Origin: Linum tenue | Lineage: Eukaryota; Streptophyta; Magnoliopsida; Malpighiales; Linaceae | Assembly: GCA_946122785.1 (NCBI GenBank) | Contig: CAMGYJ010000002.1 | Span: 68,163,703-68,227,702, forward strand | Reading direction: 5' to 3' | DNA length: 64,000 bases | Part shown: positions 1 through 10,939 of the stretch, piece after piece | How the letters are laid out: each line of letters opens with the position of its first letter | Position numbering within the stretch: position 1 is the stretch's first letter | The notes under the pieces: generated by a model | The model's database searches: none | What the model was told of the DNA's origin: nothing | What the model saw: the letters and a program-made list of their open reading frames with translations, nothing else | Made by a program: the position numbers and the translations under genes

Positions 1-659
1 CGACGCGGGTACCTAATTCCGTCCCGTTGCCCACCCCTAGCAAATAGTCCAATTCAAGTCGATCCAGGCATTCCATAACTAGATTTGGACCTTTGAATTT
101 GCGTGGGCCCAGAAAATTCAGATCTAAGGGGTGAGATTCGAAGGCTTTTTATTTTTTTCTAATTTCTTAAACGACTCTTATCTTCTTCATTCTAACTTGG
201 ATTTCAATTTTTTTTGCACAGATGGAACGTGGTAGATGCCCGGAACCACGTTACTATGATTTCATTTTCTGTCTTTATGTTAAACTTATTTATTTTTATT
301 TCATTGTGATCTACAAAATGAGATCCATTTTCAATATATTCCGACAAAAAAAGATTTCATACCAATCGTTACCACATTGGTACCACGCTATACCACCTTC
401 GTTTTAACTCAAATTCAGAAATTTTTTGCGCAGATGGAACGGAATCTTCTTGATCTATTAGATCCACAAATTTCTGGGGTGAAAGTACAGGATTATAACG
501 TACCACTCTGTACCACCCCGATATAGGTGTGGTAAATAGTGGTACACAATGATAAATATGGTAAATAAAAGTTCGTATATTCATATTATCATGTATTTCA
601 CACACATCTTACATATGTTATGTTCATACCACCATGGTACACTTCTTCTGTACCACGTA
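1..659. other. Non-coding flank with TACCAC-rich stretch
   Basis: I see no supportable gene here. Positions 225-660 are unusual for many copies of a GGTACCAC/GTGGTAC-like word (for example near 245, 368, 380, 499, 510, 525, 540, 628, 650). Two stretches that start with a T-rich run followed by a GCAGATGGAACG-like word (near 218 and 428) suggest an internal duplication of roughly 200 bp. The short open frames here have no recognisable domain. It may be the remnant of a small transposon, but I could not find matching ends. Confidence 0.3.
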
Positions 660-2115
660 GTATATATAATTTTGGACAATCATGTGAATTCAAAGTGACA
701 GAGGGGAGGGTGCTAAGTATAATATAATTTTGAACTGTTGGAGAAAAGAGATTTGTGTAATTTATTCTCAGAACTCTTGGGATTAAAAAAGAGAATCGCT
801 TTTTAGAGAACAAGAATCCAAACGAAAAGAGCACAATCGGTAGGCCTATAAAATATAATAGGCAGAGTGCAACAATCATGTGTGAATTCAACCCAAAAGA
901 ACACATGGGTCAAATCAAAGGGGAGTGTATCTACACCCATAGAAGGAGGTGCCAAAACGAGACTTCAGTATGTGTATAAACTAATAGTCGCATTCTGTGC
1001 TTAATCAAATTAAAGCACCCAAACCACAACCTTCCACACTATACTAATTAAGCTTAAGTACTATAAGTTTTTGTTCTATAGTAACCCGATTAATCCGCAA
1101 CCCAATCAACCCGCAATCCAACTGGTCTGGAACTCGATTGACCTGTCAGTACAAAATTAATAAAATTAGGGACAAATAAAGGAGACGATATATGGTTTAC
1201 TTCCGTACCTAGAAATACAAGTTCAAGTGATTTTAGGGACAGCTGGACAAAGTTGTCTCCACAAATCAAGCGATAAACAATTAATTAGTTTGGAATTTTC
1301 TTGAGCGTCCCCAAAGCCCCATGTGCTTAATTAAATGCTAAATTTGTGTGAAATAGAACTTTAGCGGTGAGCCGGTGAGTTATATTCCTATGATAAACTA
1401 ACAATCCTTTTTAAGAAGCTAAGCGGGTTCAAAATCTAAAATTCACTTGAAATTATGTATTTTTAATTAAATTATAAAAATTAAAACATGAAGCTCACTT
1501 GATTAAGTTCATCTTGCAAATAATCAATTGACTATAAGAAAGCTGTCGTTTAGTGTTGGCTTTGGGCAACTAACCGACACAAATTTTTGGTGGATAAGTG
1601 CCTCGATGATCACCGTTCAATTAACAACTAATTAATGGTGGTTAAGTGCACCAATCATGTCAATTCAAAGGGACTGAGGGGAGTGTGCTAAGTTTGAATT
1701 GTTTGTGTAATTTATTCTCAGAAATGAAAGGAGCAGTTTATGTGCAGCGGTAATTATTAAAAAATAAGGTGCCAAAATGAGACCACAGAACACATAATGA
1801 GAAATTAATCTTCTCTTTTTTATTCCTGCGTGCGTGCCTCGATGACCATTATTCAATTAACAAGGAGAAAATGGCGGGCAAGTGCACCAAATCATGTCAA
1901 ATTAAAGGGACTGCAAGTATAATTAACAATAGAAGGAGGTGGCAAAATGAGACTAATTATTAAGCTGTAGGTGAGTTTGTTTCTTTCTTTCTGCATGCTA
2001 GTATGTATATATAGTCGCATCCTGTGCTTAATCAAAGCATCCAAACCACAACCTCGATCCCACACTAATTAACTAAGCTTCCGTACCAGCCATATATCAT
2101 TCTGTTCTATTGTCT
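660..2115 (+). repeat. Partial duplications of the terpene synthase 5' flank
   Basis: The sequence just upstream of the terpene synthase occurs in at least two, and partly three, diverged copies. The block around 670-1080 matches the block around 1640-2115 in order: an ATCATGTSAATTCAAAG-like word, a TTTATTCTCAGAA word, GAAGGAGGTGNCAAAAYGAGAC, a TAGTCGCATYCTGTGCTTAATC-like word, CACAACCT, then an AATTAAGCTT-like word. A third partial copy starts near 1750 and 1865. Only the copy nearest the gene continues into coding sequence. This looks like tandem duplication at the promoter, or the leftover flank of a lost tandem gene copy. Confidence 0.65.
2006..2014 (+). promoter_or_regulatory. Probable TATA box of the terpene synthase
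   Basis: TATATATAG lies about 140 bp upstream of the chosen start codon, a normal distance for a plant core promoter with a short 5' leader. The upstream duplicate has a weaker TGTATAAAC at the equivalent place (near 975). This is assigned from sequence alone. Confidence 0.4.
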
Positions 2116-2148
2116 CCTTAATTGATTCCTTCCTACATATCCAAAAAT

Positions 2149-4587
2149 ATGTCTGCCGCTGCTAACTCGTACCCGTCAGCGGATCGGAACTCAGCAAGCT
2201 TCCATGACACCCTCTGGGGCGACAGCTTCCTCAACAAAGTTGATGAGTCCCTCCACGTCCAGCAGGTTGCATGCATGGTTAACAATTAATTGCCATGCAA
2301 ATTAAATGACTACTGATCTTAATTAATTACTAGTTTCTTGACTACTTAATTAGTTTGTTAACTGTGGTGATCTTTCATCGATCAGGGCCAAAGCGAATAT
2401 GAAGCTTTGAAGGAAGAGGCGAGGAAGATGTTGACACCCGACGGGAGTATAGATCATGCTACTGATGACGGCAGCAACAAGCGAAGAACTGCCGACAAGC
2501 TGCGCTTGATAGATGCAATTCAACAGCTAGGTGTCGGATATCACTTCGAAACAGAGATCGACAAAGCACTTGAGGAAGTGCAGGCTCTCGGAGACAAATT
2601 ATTCATTGTGGATGGTGACATTACTGATCTTTACCACGAGGCTCTTCGATTTCGACTCCTCAGACAACAAGGACTTCTTGTTTCTTCCGGTGGGTACACA
2701 CAATAGTTAGTTTCTGGCGAGCTAGCTTCCGGTGGATATAATGACATTTTTAATGCATGCATCTACGTACTTGTGGCTGGCAGATGGGTTCAAAACATTG
2801 AAGGACGATGAAGGGAGTTTCAAAGCTTCATTGGCGTCAGACGAGCAAGGCCTGTTGAGTTTGTATGAGGCAGCACATGTGGCTTTGAATGGAGAAGGAA
2901 TATTGGACGAAGCTCTGACATTCGCAACAAAGACCCTCAAGTCCATCCTCCCACACCAGAGCCCTTCATTCCACAAGCAAATCCAATTCGCCCTCCGCCT
3001 TCCAATCTGGAAATGTGTCCCCAGGTCGCTTACTAGACACTACATCGATATCTACTCGGAGGACGCCTCCCACAATGAAAAACTCCTCATGTTCGCTAAG
3101 TTGGACTTCAACATGCTGCAGAACGACCATCAGCAAGAACTCCGCGAAGTTTCAAGGTAATCAGTTTCGGACTCGTGTTTTAGTAAAGCACAGACTTTAA
3201 TTATAAGTTTACACTTGTGTTTTGACACATCATCGATCTACTACTTACCTTAATTTATTGCTTTGTACTAAACATATATATAGGTGGTGGGAAAGTCTTA
3301 ACGTGACGGTCAACTTTCCATATGCACGAGATAGAGTTGTTGAGTGCTACTACTGGATTTATGCGGTATACTTCGAGCCCAAATATCACTTGGCAAGGAT
3401 GATAATCGTCAAGATCATATCATTGTTGTCACTATTGGACGACACTTATGATAACTTTGGTACACATAATGAAGTTGAGATTCTGACCGCAGCTATTCAG
3501 AGGTTCGAGATTTCCGGCACCGTAATTATAAGACACAAATGATCATTCACTATCCATCACCTACATATATACATTTGCTTCTTTCTTCAGGTTCAACGTG
3601 AGTGCCCTTGAAGAGCTACCTGAGGCAATGAAGAACATGTACCGTCTGATCTTAAACGTGTATGATGAAATCGAAATGGAACTCGCAAAAGCGGGACCAA
3701 CTTTTGCAGTTGATTACGCTAGGGAAGAGGTAATTATATTAGTGTTTTTGCTCGATAATTCCCTCCTTCTAGCGCAGCACTTCCGAGATCCGACCCTTAC
3801 TTATATGTCTTCAAATCTTTGTAGTTTCATTTCATTTGTGTGTACGTGTTGTTAATTATATATTATGATGCATGCATGCAGCTGAAGAAATTGTGTCGCT
3901 CCCACTTGACTGAGATCCAATGGCGCACCAAAGGCCATGCTCCAACGCTAGAGGAGTACAAGGCCTTCGCGTATATTACCAGTTGTTGCCCCATCCTCTG
4001 CACTTCTGCTTTCATCGGCATGGGAACAGAAATAGCCACCAAAGAGGCCTTTCAATGGGTTACCAATGAATCCAATAAGATGGTTAGAGCCGGCTCTATC
4101 ATTTTTAGGCTTCAGAATGACATCGTTTCTCACAAGGTAATCCTCCATACATATATATTGCATGTGTATTATATTCCAAGCTATACCTAGGGCATGTCAC
4201 TTTAATTATGAGAAAAAACTTTATTGACCGGTGTACTTAGCAAACACATGGCCTAATCCCCAATATTTTCTTAATTCGTGTCTTTCATTTTCTCAGTTTG
4301 AGCAAAACCGAAAGCATGCAGCTTCAGCTGTCGAATGCTATGTAAACGAGCATATGACATTAGAGGAGGAAGCTGTTGAATTTCTTTGGGCGGAGATTTC
4401 TAAAGCGTGGAAGGACATTGCCGAAGAATGTCAAAAGCCAACATTATTGTCAGTAGCCCTCACAGATCGTGTTCTCAACTTCGCACGCTCCATTAGTGTC
4501 ATATACGAAAAGGAAGATGGCTACACAAATTCCTACCTCTTGAAAGCCCACCTCGGTTCATTATTTGTTGATCCTATTCCTCTTTGA
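2149..4587 (+). CDS. Terpene synthase, TPS-a (sesquiterpene synthase) type, 7 exons
   Basis: It would ionise a prenyl diphosphate, probably farnesyl diphosphate in the cytosol, and cyclise it to a sesquiterpene. Exons read 2149-2265, 2386-2689, 2784-3156, 3284-3502, 3591-3729, 3882-4136 and 4297-4587. All junctions are GT-AG and in phase, giving 565 residues, the usual length for angiosperm TPS-a enzymes. Seven exons match the class III TPS gene structure. Visible landmarks are the N-terminal [10 protein letters not shown] region without a plastid transit peptide, RDR near residue 280, the metal-binding DDTYD at about 317-321, and the NSE/DTE motif NDIVSHKFE at about 463-471. The end is ...FVDPIPL. 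The donor of exon 4 (AG|GTTCGAG) is non-consensus and is the least certain junction. No stop or frameshift was found, so it is probably functional. The product cannot be predicted. Confidence 0.9.
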
Positions 4588-5541
4588 AAGAACATCTCAA
4601 GAATAATTGAGGCTGACTATCAATAATTAGCTAGAATAACACTGATCTATCTTCTTACGATGTGTGCCTTTTCATATGTTCTTTATGTCCATTTTTTTTT
4701 TTTTGTTCTTCATGTTTTCCCTGTTAGCCGTTCTCGTTCAATAATGTATTCTGAATATTCGGCTTTAGTAAATGTTTTTATTTATGGTATTTTGTGTTCA
4801 TTTGTTACTTTGAGTTTGCGAGTTTGTTTGCTAAAGTTCATTACTTCTATGAAATGTATGATATGGTCTGCATTGTGTAGTATTTGGTATGGTCTTTGAT
4901 CTATACTCCAGTTTTTTCGGCTTGGACCATGAACCGTATGTATGGTTTGGTATGGACCATACCGCACCATTTCCTAGCCCTAGTTTAGCCTTAGCTCTAG
5001 ATGTGGATACAGAGAAAACTCAAATATGAAATTTTACATCAATATACAAAATTAGTCATTCATATATATGTGAGCACTCATTAATCATCGTCAATGAACA
5101 TGTATATTAACCAGAACACAAGAACAAACATAATCAAAAGACTACAATAACAAAATTTTAATCAACACTACTAGAACAAGAACAAATCAGAAACAAAAGA
5201 ATAAGAACAAATTGACTACAAATATCAAATTGAAAACTTGAACATCTAATCAATTGAACTTCTAAAAATTAATGTTGATTTTTAAAGAGAACACGTTTGG
5301 AGAACAGAAAGCTATCACAAATTTGTTGAAATAAACCTGAAACATGACAAATCATATCACAACACTTACAAAGTCTTTCTTGAAAAGGCCACCCTCTCCC
5401 TGTATCCTCATGACAGGCTCCCTCCCAAAGCGGGATGAATTTGAAATTAAAAGCGTTTTAGGGTAAACATTGTTTTAGTTTGACTATTTGTCCTCTGTTG
5501 CCCGTCTCATGGTAAGCGTTCGCTTAACACTTAACACTTAA
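4588..5541. other. Intergenic, no gene seen
   Basis: This AT-rich flank lies between the terpene synthase and the MULE. It presumably includes the gene's 3' UTR. A short AACACTT tandem (three copies, about 5526-5544) lies right at the insertion point of the transposon. Nothing else is supportable. Confidence 0.5.
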
Positions 5542-5551
5542 CACTTTTTTT

Positions 5552-5600
5552 TAGGGGCTTGCTATTTGCCGCCAAACAAATTGCTATTTGCCGCCAACTA
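5552..5600 (+). repeat. Left terminal inverted repeat of the MULE
   Basis: The word GCTATTTGCCGCCAA appears twice in tandem (from about 5561 and 5582), followed by an A-run. The right end (10336-10376) carries the reverse complement in the same arrangement, so each terminus has an internal tandem duplication of the same 14-15 bp word. Confidence 0.85.
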
Positions 5601-5858
5601 AAAAAAAAAAAAAAAAAAAAGAAGAAAGTTTATATGTACATCTTTGGTTAAGTTTTTTCACAATCTACAACATTTTCAAGTTTCAGAAAACGTATTGAAT
5701 CAGAAAAAATCGACGCTCGCCGGAAAAGTCGCCGGAAAACCATCGGGAAAGCCCATCCTCGACGTAAACTGCGGTCACGCATCCATGAATCATCACTAAG
5801 CAGGTGCGTCAATTTTTTTTTAGTTTCGAACAATTTTTCCGACGATTTTTAACGAACA

Positions 5859-6092
5859 GAGGGTGGGCCGAAATTTTCCGGCGGCCGGAACCTGGCCGGG
5901 CCGACAGAAAAAGGTGGCCGGAGCCTGGCCGAGCCGAAAAATATTTTCGGCCCGGCCAGGCTCCGGCCACCTTTTTCCTTCGGCCCGGCCAGGTTCCGGC
6001 CGCCGAAAATTTTCGGCCCGGCCAGGCTCCGGCCGCCGGAAGTTTTCGGCCCGGCCAGGTTCCGGCCGCCGGAAATTTTCGGCCCACCCTGT
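5859..6092. repeat. Left subterminal GC-rich palindrome array
   Basis: This 230-bp stretch consists of about six copies of a roughly 35-bp module with the core GGCCGGAACCTGGCCGGGCC, flanked by GAAAATTTTC-like spacers. The first two copies run forward and the next four are inverted, so the region folds into one large hairpin centred near 5945. Long open frames exist on both strands here, but they follow only from the repeat and are not treated as genes. A homologous but diverged array sits at the other end of the element (9771-10075). Confidence 0.8.
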
Positions 6093-6248
6093 TCGTTGCA
6101 AATCGTCGGAAAAATTCGATTTTAGGAGTTGAATTTAGAGTTTAGGAGTTGAATTTAGAGTTTAGGAGTTGAATTTAGCGGTTAAGAGTTGAAATTAGCG
6201 TTTAGGTTCACAAGAATATTGATGTGTTATATTGTAATTGTAGGAAAA

Positions 6249-7228
6249 ATGTCAGAGTGGTTACCGGCCGATCATGATTACACAGCAGAATTTGAGAATG
6301 GGATCCATTATGCAAGTGTGGAGTTAGCTGAGTTAGCTGCAATAGCAATCGCTCAGGAGAACGGGTTCTTTATTGTTAGAGGAGCATGGAAACCGAATAC
6401 TTCTGGACTACATCCTGTTACTGCCCTCTGTATGTATTGCGACAGAAGCAGTAGGATCGTTAAATCTTATAAACCAGACCCTACGAAGGAGACGCGTGGG
6501 AATACTAGTTCGAAGGGTACTGGTTGCCAGTTTCAGATATGTATTAAGGAAGTATGGCAAAAGGATCGTCCAAACACATGGGTCCTAGTGGGAGTGACAA
6601 GTCGTGCAACCGGAGCTAATAGAGGGTTTCACAACCATGAAAAGGTGTTGTATCCAGAACATCACCGACACAACAAACAGTTTAGTGAGGCTAAAAAAGA
6701 GAGGTTAAGATTAATGAGGAAGGCGGGGGTGAGACCAAATCAGCAGAAGACGACACTCAATACTGAAGGGGGTGTGATTCATGATATCAAACAGATGTAC
6801 AACAGAAATTACAAGACCAGATTGGATGAGATGGGTGAAATGGATGCGATACAGTTTGCGCTTCATGGAGCTGAACAACGTGGGTACCATATCTGTTTGC
6901 AAAAGGACTCTAATAATGTGCTCACTAATCTGTTTTTTGCGCACCCGACGTCCATTCAGATGTTGCATGCATGGCCGTACGTCATCACATTGACTCGACC
7001 TACAAGACGAATAGGTATGGCTGGCCATGGGTTGAGATTATTGGGGTTACTCCAGTCAAGAAGAATTTCAACATTGCATGTGCACTTATTAAGAAGAATT
7101 TCAACATGGCTGGCCGTAGATATGGATTTCATTATCATCATGAACTTATGGATTTCATTATGGATTTCATTATCTACCCTCGATGTTTTAATCATGAGTG
7201 TGCAAACATCCGATCCAAACATAAGTAG
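6249..7228 (+). pseudogene. MULE transposase remnant (FAR1/MuDR type)
   Basis: An open frame begins at ATG 6249, right after an intron-like acceptor (TTGTAG near 6243). The N-terminal part has a FAR1/WRKY-GCM1-like zinc-binding pattern: C-x2-C (CMYC), then a GCQF...C segment and HNH. This is followed by an Arg/Lys-rich segment. About residue 240 the frame slips. Before the slip it reads FFAHPTSIQMLHAWP, and in another frame it continues as DSTYKTNRYGWPWVEIIGVT, the start of the conserved MULE catalytic core. The frameshift lies near 6975-6990. Soon after the core's first motif the sequence breaks up, with repeated KKNFN and MDFI words, and the rest of the catalytic domain (second Asp, Glu) is missing. 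It is not functional as written. Confidence 0.8.
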
Positions 7229-7327
7229 TCAAACATAAACATCTGATCCAAACATAAGTAGTCAAACATAAGTAGTCAAACATCCGATCCAAACATAAGT
7301 AGTCAAACATAAACATCCGATCTAAAC
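7205..7327 (+). repeat. Short tandem repeat after the transposase remnant
   Basis: Words of the form AACATAAGTAGTCAAACAT and AACATCCGATCC are repeated about four times over 120 bp between the end of the transposase remnant and the convergent 3' end of the PMD gene. The copies are imperfect. This probably reflects slippage or a deletion scar in the transposase gene. Confidence 0.7.
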
Positions 7328-7337
7328 ATCAAAACAA

Positions 7338-9399
7338 CTAAAAATCCCCTGGAGGGGGGAGTCCCTGGGAGGCCCAGTACTCAGTCCACACATCCTGCAC
7401 TCCGTGCAGTGCCCTGTAGGCTCGTCGAGAATGCTCAAGAAACTCATCCTCGGTCCCTGCTGCTGCTCGAACTGCAGGTGCAAACGTGTACAAAAGGTCT
7501 CGAGCACGCTGCACAAAAAAAAAACAATAACAATTGTTAGTTTCACGCTACGTATATTTATAATAGAGTAACGGTCTAGTGGTCAAATCTTACCGCTGCG
7601 GAGTCAACTAGTCGATCTGCATCTCCATCATCCCGTAGGACTCTACAATGAGAGTGTGCCACGAACCAGTCAAGATAGTCGGCCGTAGTCTCATATGGAT
7701 ACGTCCTCCAGGGCTGAGAGTACATGTCTATATGAACCATGTGGGATAGCAGAGCATCCCATGCAGCATCAAAACTCTCAGGAATCCGAATGACATATCC
7801 ACCAGGTGCCTCTGGCCGGTCTGCTCGCTGAGGACGCGAAGGGGGAGGCGGTACCATCTGTCGGTATCCAAACTGTCGGAGGCAACGGGCTGGATCATAG
7901 AACTGGCCTATATCAGCGAACCGAATCACTCCAGTGTATAAAGAGCGACGCACCTCAAGATGAGGCCTCTGATGGAAAGGTGTCCAAAACACATCAGCAG
8001 GGGTCAAGCTGTCAAGAGCTCGACGGTAGAACGCCAACCTCACACTGGGATCAGCCACAGAACCAGTCGCCGGCTGCCCAATCCATCGTGAAGCCCAAGC
8101 CTCATCAGGTCCAACGACAGGTGGCTCAAAGTGAGATGGCCTGAAACCCGGAAAGTACTCGTAGATCCAACACTGCAGAAGTGTGAGACAACCAGCCACC
8201 CCCCTAGCACCAGCACGAGACGCCTGACCAAGGCATCTGTACAACCAAGCAAGTGTACCGGACGCCCAACTGTACTGATCTATCTCCTCCAACTCGTCCA
8301 AAAATAGGTTCACCACCGGCCGAACCCTGTCTCTACTCTTGTCCACAAACAAAGTGGACCCCAACATCAACAACAAGTACGACTGCGCCTCTGTCACATG
8401 TGTCCCGTTCACCTGCAAGTATCTGGACGCCATGTCCGCAAGAAAACCACCCTTGTCGTACCACTTACCCTTACTACCAAATCCAGGGACCTCCGAACGA
8501 CCACTCAACTGCTCCGAGTTCATCCCAAGAAGCGCACACAAACCCACCTCCGGATGGTCAAGCTGCTCAGAAGTCCTACTCATCAGTCGTCCCTCAACAG
8601 GAATCTGCAGTAAGTACTGAACATCGTGGAGGAGGATCGTCATCTCTCCAAAAGGCAAGTGGAAAGTGTTCGTGTCTGGCTGCCACCTCTCCACAAAAGC
8701 TGAGATCAAAGCCTCGTCAATCGCTATCCTGCGGAACATAGAGTAGATCAGGTGCTGGAGACCTGACTGCTGAACCAGATCCTCCGCCTCAACATGACTA
8801 AACACGTAGTTCCCAAGATAGTCAACCGCCCCTGTACGGGTGTAGCAACTGATGACCCCTCGATCTCCAAGCCCCGTCCAAAGTGCGTAGGAAGCGTGGC
8901 CACGGAAGCTCCTAATAAGGCTAGGATCCGTAGGTCCACCAGGACACTCACCAACAAGCTCCCACGGTGGAGGACCACTCGAACGTCCTCCCCTACTCCG
9001 TCCAGTCCCCGAGCTCTCTGTCTCCTGACGAGCAGGTGGTACGAATCGCCCAGCTCGGTCCCTATACATAGCAGGACGTGATGTTGCCGTACGATCCTGC
9101 ACTCGTCCATGTCCATGCGTAGGTGGAGGGACATCGATATCCTCATCATTATCGTCCTCATCTCTATCGTCCTCATCAAACTCAGCCGAGACCACTCTCG
9201 ATGCAGCACCCTGGTTCCCCCCATGGGAACCAGACGCCCGTGATGACGAACGAGCAACTAAAGTAGGAGCCTCTGACTGATGTCCAATATCTCGAGAGCG
9301 CTTCTTCTCCTTATTCTTCTTAGGCACCTTCCTTCGTGTTGATGCATCAACAACCCTACCATTGAATCTACCCAACTCACTCCCACCCGCATCATCCAT
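7338..9399 (-). CDS. Plant mobile domain (PMD) protein, transposon-encoded, 2 exons
   Basis: Exon 1 is 7594-9399 and exon 2 is 7338-7508. The donor GCAGCG|GTAAGA and acceptor TGTGCAG are clean and phase 0, giving 658 residues with no interruptions. The N-terminal 170 residues are low-complexity, with a basic nuclear-signal-like block (KKNKEKKRSRD), an Asp/Glu run and Arg/Gly-rich segments. From about residue 175 the protein matches the plant mobile domain (aminotransferase-like PMD, as in MAIN/MAIL1): GVISCYTR, AFVERWQPDTNTFHLPFGE and MASRYLQVNGT. The short exon 2 adds a helical tail ending LPPPGDF. PMD proteins are nuclear and linked to silencing and genome integrity in Arabidopsis, and related domains occur in transposons. 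The role here is unknown. It faces the broken transposase convergently inside the same MULE. Confidence 0.85.
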
Positions 9400-9770
9400 A
9401 TCTAATTATCTACAAATTTACAAAATATCATACTTAGATGCGCACTAATTAATTAAATTTCGATTAACTAATTAATTGTTAATTAATCACTAATTAATCA
9501 ATATCATACTTAGATGCGCACTAATTAATTAAATTTCTATTAACTAATGTACTATTAACATTAATTGTTAATTAATCACTAATTAACTGCAAGTCTATTA
9601 ACTAATGTACTATTAACATTAATTGTTAAACCAATTCTTAATTATTTAATTTTCTATTAACTAATCTAAGTAATTAAAAAAACATTTAATTAAGTAGTTA
9701 ATCGAAATTAATTAATTAAGTAACTTTTATTGACTAATTAATTAACATATTAAATTAAATTAAAAAAAAC
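9400..9770. other. AT-rich spacer upstream of the PMD gene
   Basis: This is low-complexity sequence dominated by TTAATTAA/ATTAATTA words, with a local duplication: an ATCATACTTAGATGCG-like word at about 9427 and 9503, and ACTAATGTACTATTAACATT at about 9543 and 9601. It must contain the PMD gene promoter if that gene is transcribed. I see no clear TATA box, because almost every position is AT-rich. Confidence 0.5.
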
Positions 9771-10075
9771 TCGCCGGGCCGAAAAAAAATTGCGGCCGGC
9801 GCGCCGCCGGGCCGAAAAAATCCTGCGGCCGGGACGTGGCCGGGCCGAAATATTTTTTCGGCCGGCGCGACGCTCAGCCGCTAACTTATTTCGGCCCGGC
9901 CACGTCCCGGCCGCAAAATTTTTTTCCGGCGGCGCGTCCGGCGACCGGCCGAAAAAAATTTGCGGCCGGAACGTCGCCGCGCCGAAAGAATTTTTCGGCT
10001 GGGCGTCGCGCCGGCCGAAATTTTTTTTCGGCCCGGCCACGTTCCGGCCGCCAATTTCTTTCGGCCCACCGTGTT
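9771..10075. repeat. Right subterminal GC-rich palindrome array
   Basis: Modules with GGCCGGNACGTGGCCGGGCC-like cores alternate in orientation with runs of A or T between them. The outermost module, read inward from the right end, starts GGTGGGCCGAAA and matches the outermost module of the left array (5859 onward) at a similar distance from its end. The two arrays are therefore inverted subterminal repeats of the same transposon. Confidence 0.8.
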
Positions 10076-10335
10076 TTTCGCCGGAAAACTGGAAAAATCG
10101 CCGGAAAAACAGAAAAACTTGCCGGAAAAAGTAAACTTACTTTTTTTCCGACGATTGAGGACGACGGGAAGTTGACCGGCGACGGAGGAACTGTGCCGGC
10201 GACGGAGGCACTGGGCTCGTCGACAAAAGTGTTTTGTTGGAATGAGGTAATGTTATGGTATTCGAATTTATAGGAAGGGAAGGAAGGGAGAATTCAAAAT
10301 TTGAATTCAAAATTTGAAATTTTTTTTTTTTTTTG

Positions 10336-10376
10336 TTGGCGGCAAATAGCAATTTGGTTGGCGGCAAATAGCCGTT
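10336..10376 (-). repeat. Right terminal inverted repeat of the MULE
   Basis: TTGGCGGCAAATAG occurs twice, mirroring the left end. The outermost five or six bases differ from the left terminus, so the repeat is imperfect at its tip. Confidence 0.85.
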
Positions 10377-10499
10377 CACTTTTTTTAATATCAAATAAAA
10401 TTTAAATCTAAATCTAAATCTAATATAATCTAATCTAAACAACACATATATGGAGGTTCTCCAAAAAAAAACCTATCCCAATCTCTTTTCTCTGGCCAC

Positions 10500-10934
10500 T
10501 GCACAAAGTACGAAAGGACGTCGTGATCATTTTATAAATTTCAGGTGTCTTCTTCGAATTAAATACATGACGGTGCATGGACAACCATAAACGGGACACT
10601 TGCCACTATATCTTCAATCTCATTACGTTGGGCATGAATCGCAGAGGATTTCTTGTTATAGCCACCTGCATTGCTAGATTTCTAAAATAGATGATTGAGC
10701 TCTGTGAATTTAGTTATGTTCATCCTCCTCTGACCCTTTTGTCAATATTGATAGATCAACTGCAAAACATAAATGTTACAATCCTATTCTTCGGCATAGT
10801 AGGTGAAAGGGTAAGAACTTGGTTCCAGTAGCTCTTGTTATCATACAACTTAGTATCTCCATGGAAATTGCAAACAAATAGGGTGAGAGGGGATCTCCCC
10901 TTGTCTAAACCCTTTCTGAGCTTGAAAATGACAT
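10500..10934 (-). pseudogene. L1-type LINE reverse transcriptase remnant, part 1
   Basis: The minus strand encodes, with frameshifts, the LINE reverse transcriptase motif GDPLSPYLF (about 10890-10870), followed by AISMEILSCMITRATGTKF. The rest is too decayed to align by eye. The fragment is cut at 10935 by the copia element. The upstream half of the same kind of ORF reappears beyond the copia element at about 16190-17030. Confidence 0.7.
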
Positions 10935-10939
10935 GTTAA

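Larger units (their letters stand above)
5552..10376. mobile_element. Mutator-like element (MULE) carrying a PMD gene, about 4.8 kb
   Basis: The element is bounded by a 10-bp direct repeat CACTTTTTTT (5542-5551 and 10377-10386), in the 8-11 bp range typical of Mutator. Inside lie inverted terminal repeats built from two copies of the word CTATTTGCCGCCAA. At the left these are at about 5560-5600, followed by poly-A. At the right they are at about 10336-10372, preceded by poly-T. The cargo is a degenerate MULE transposase on the plus strand (6249-7228), an intact two-exon plant mobile domain gene on the minus strand (7338-9399), and GC-rich palindromic modules at both subterminal regions. The poly-T context leaves the exact ends uncertain by a few bases. 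With its own transposase broken, it would need a transposase supplied from elsewhere to move. Confidence 0.85.

Noticed and set aside
5804..6145. Overlapping open frames on both strands encoding Pro/Ala/Arg-rich repeats
   Set aside because: They arise from the GC-rich palindrome modules, which lack stops in several frames. No domain or start context supports translation.
8040..9257. Several plus- and minus-strand frames of 70-170 codons over the PMD gene
   Set aside because: They are shadows of the PMD coding frame, which has clear homology and good splice sites.
9750..10273. Similar Arg/Ala-rich open frames near the right end of the MULE
   Set aside because: Same cause as at the left end: inverted GC-rich modules, not genes.
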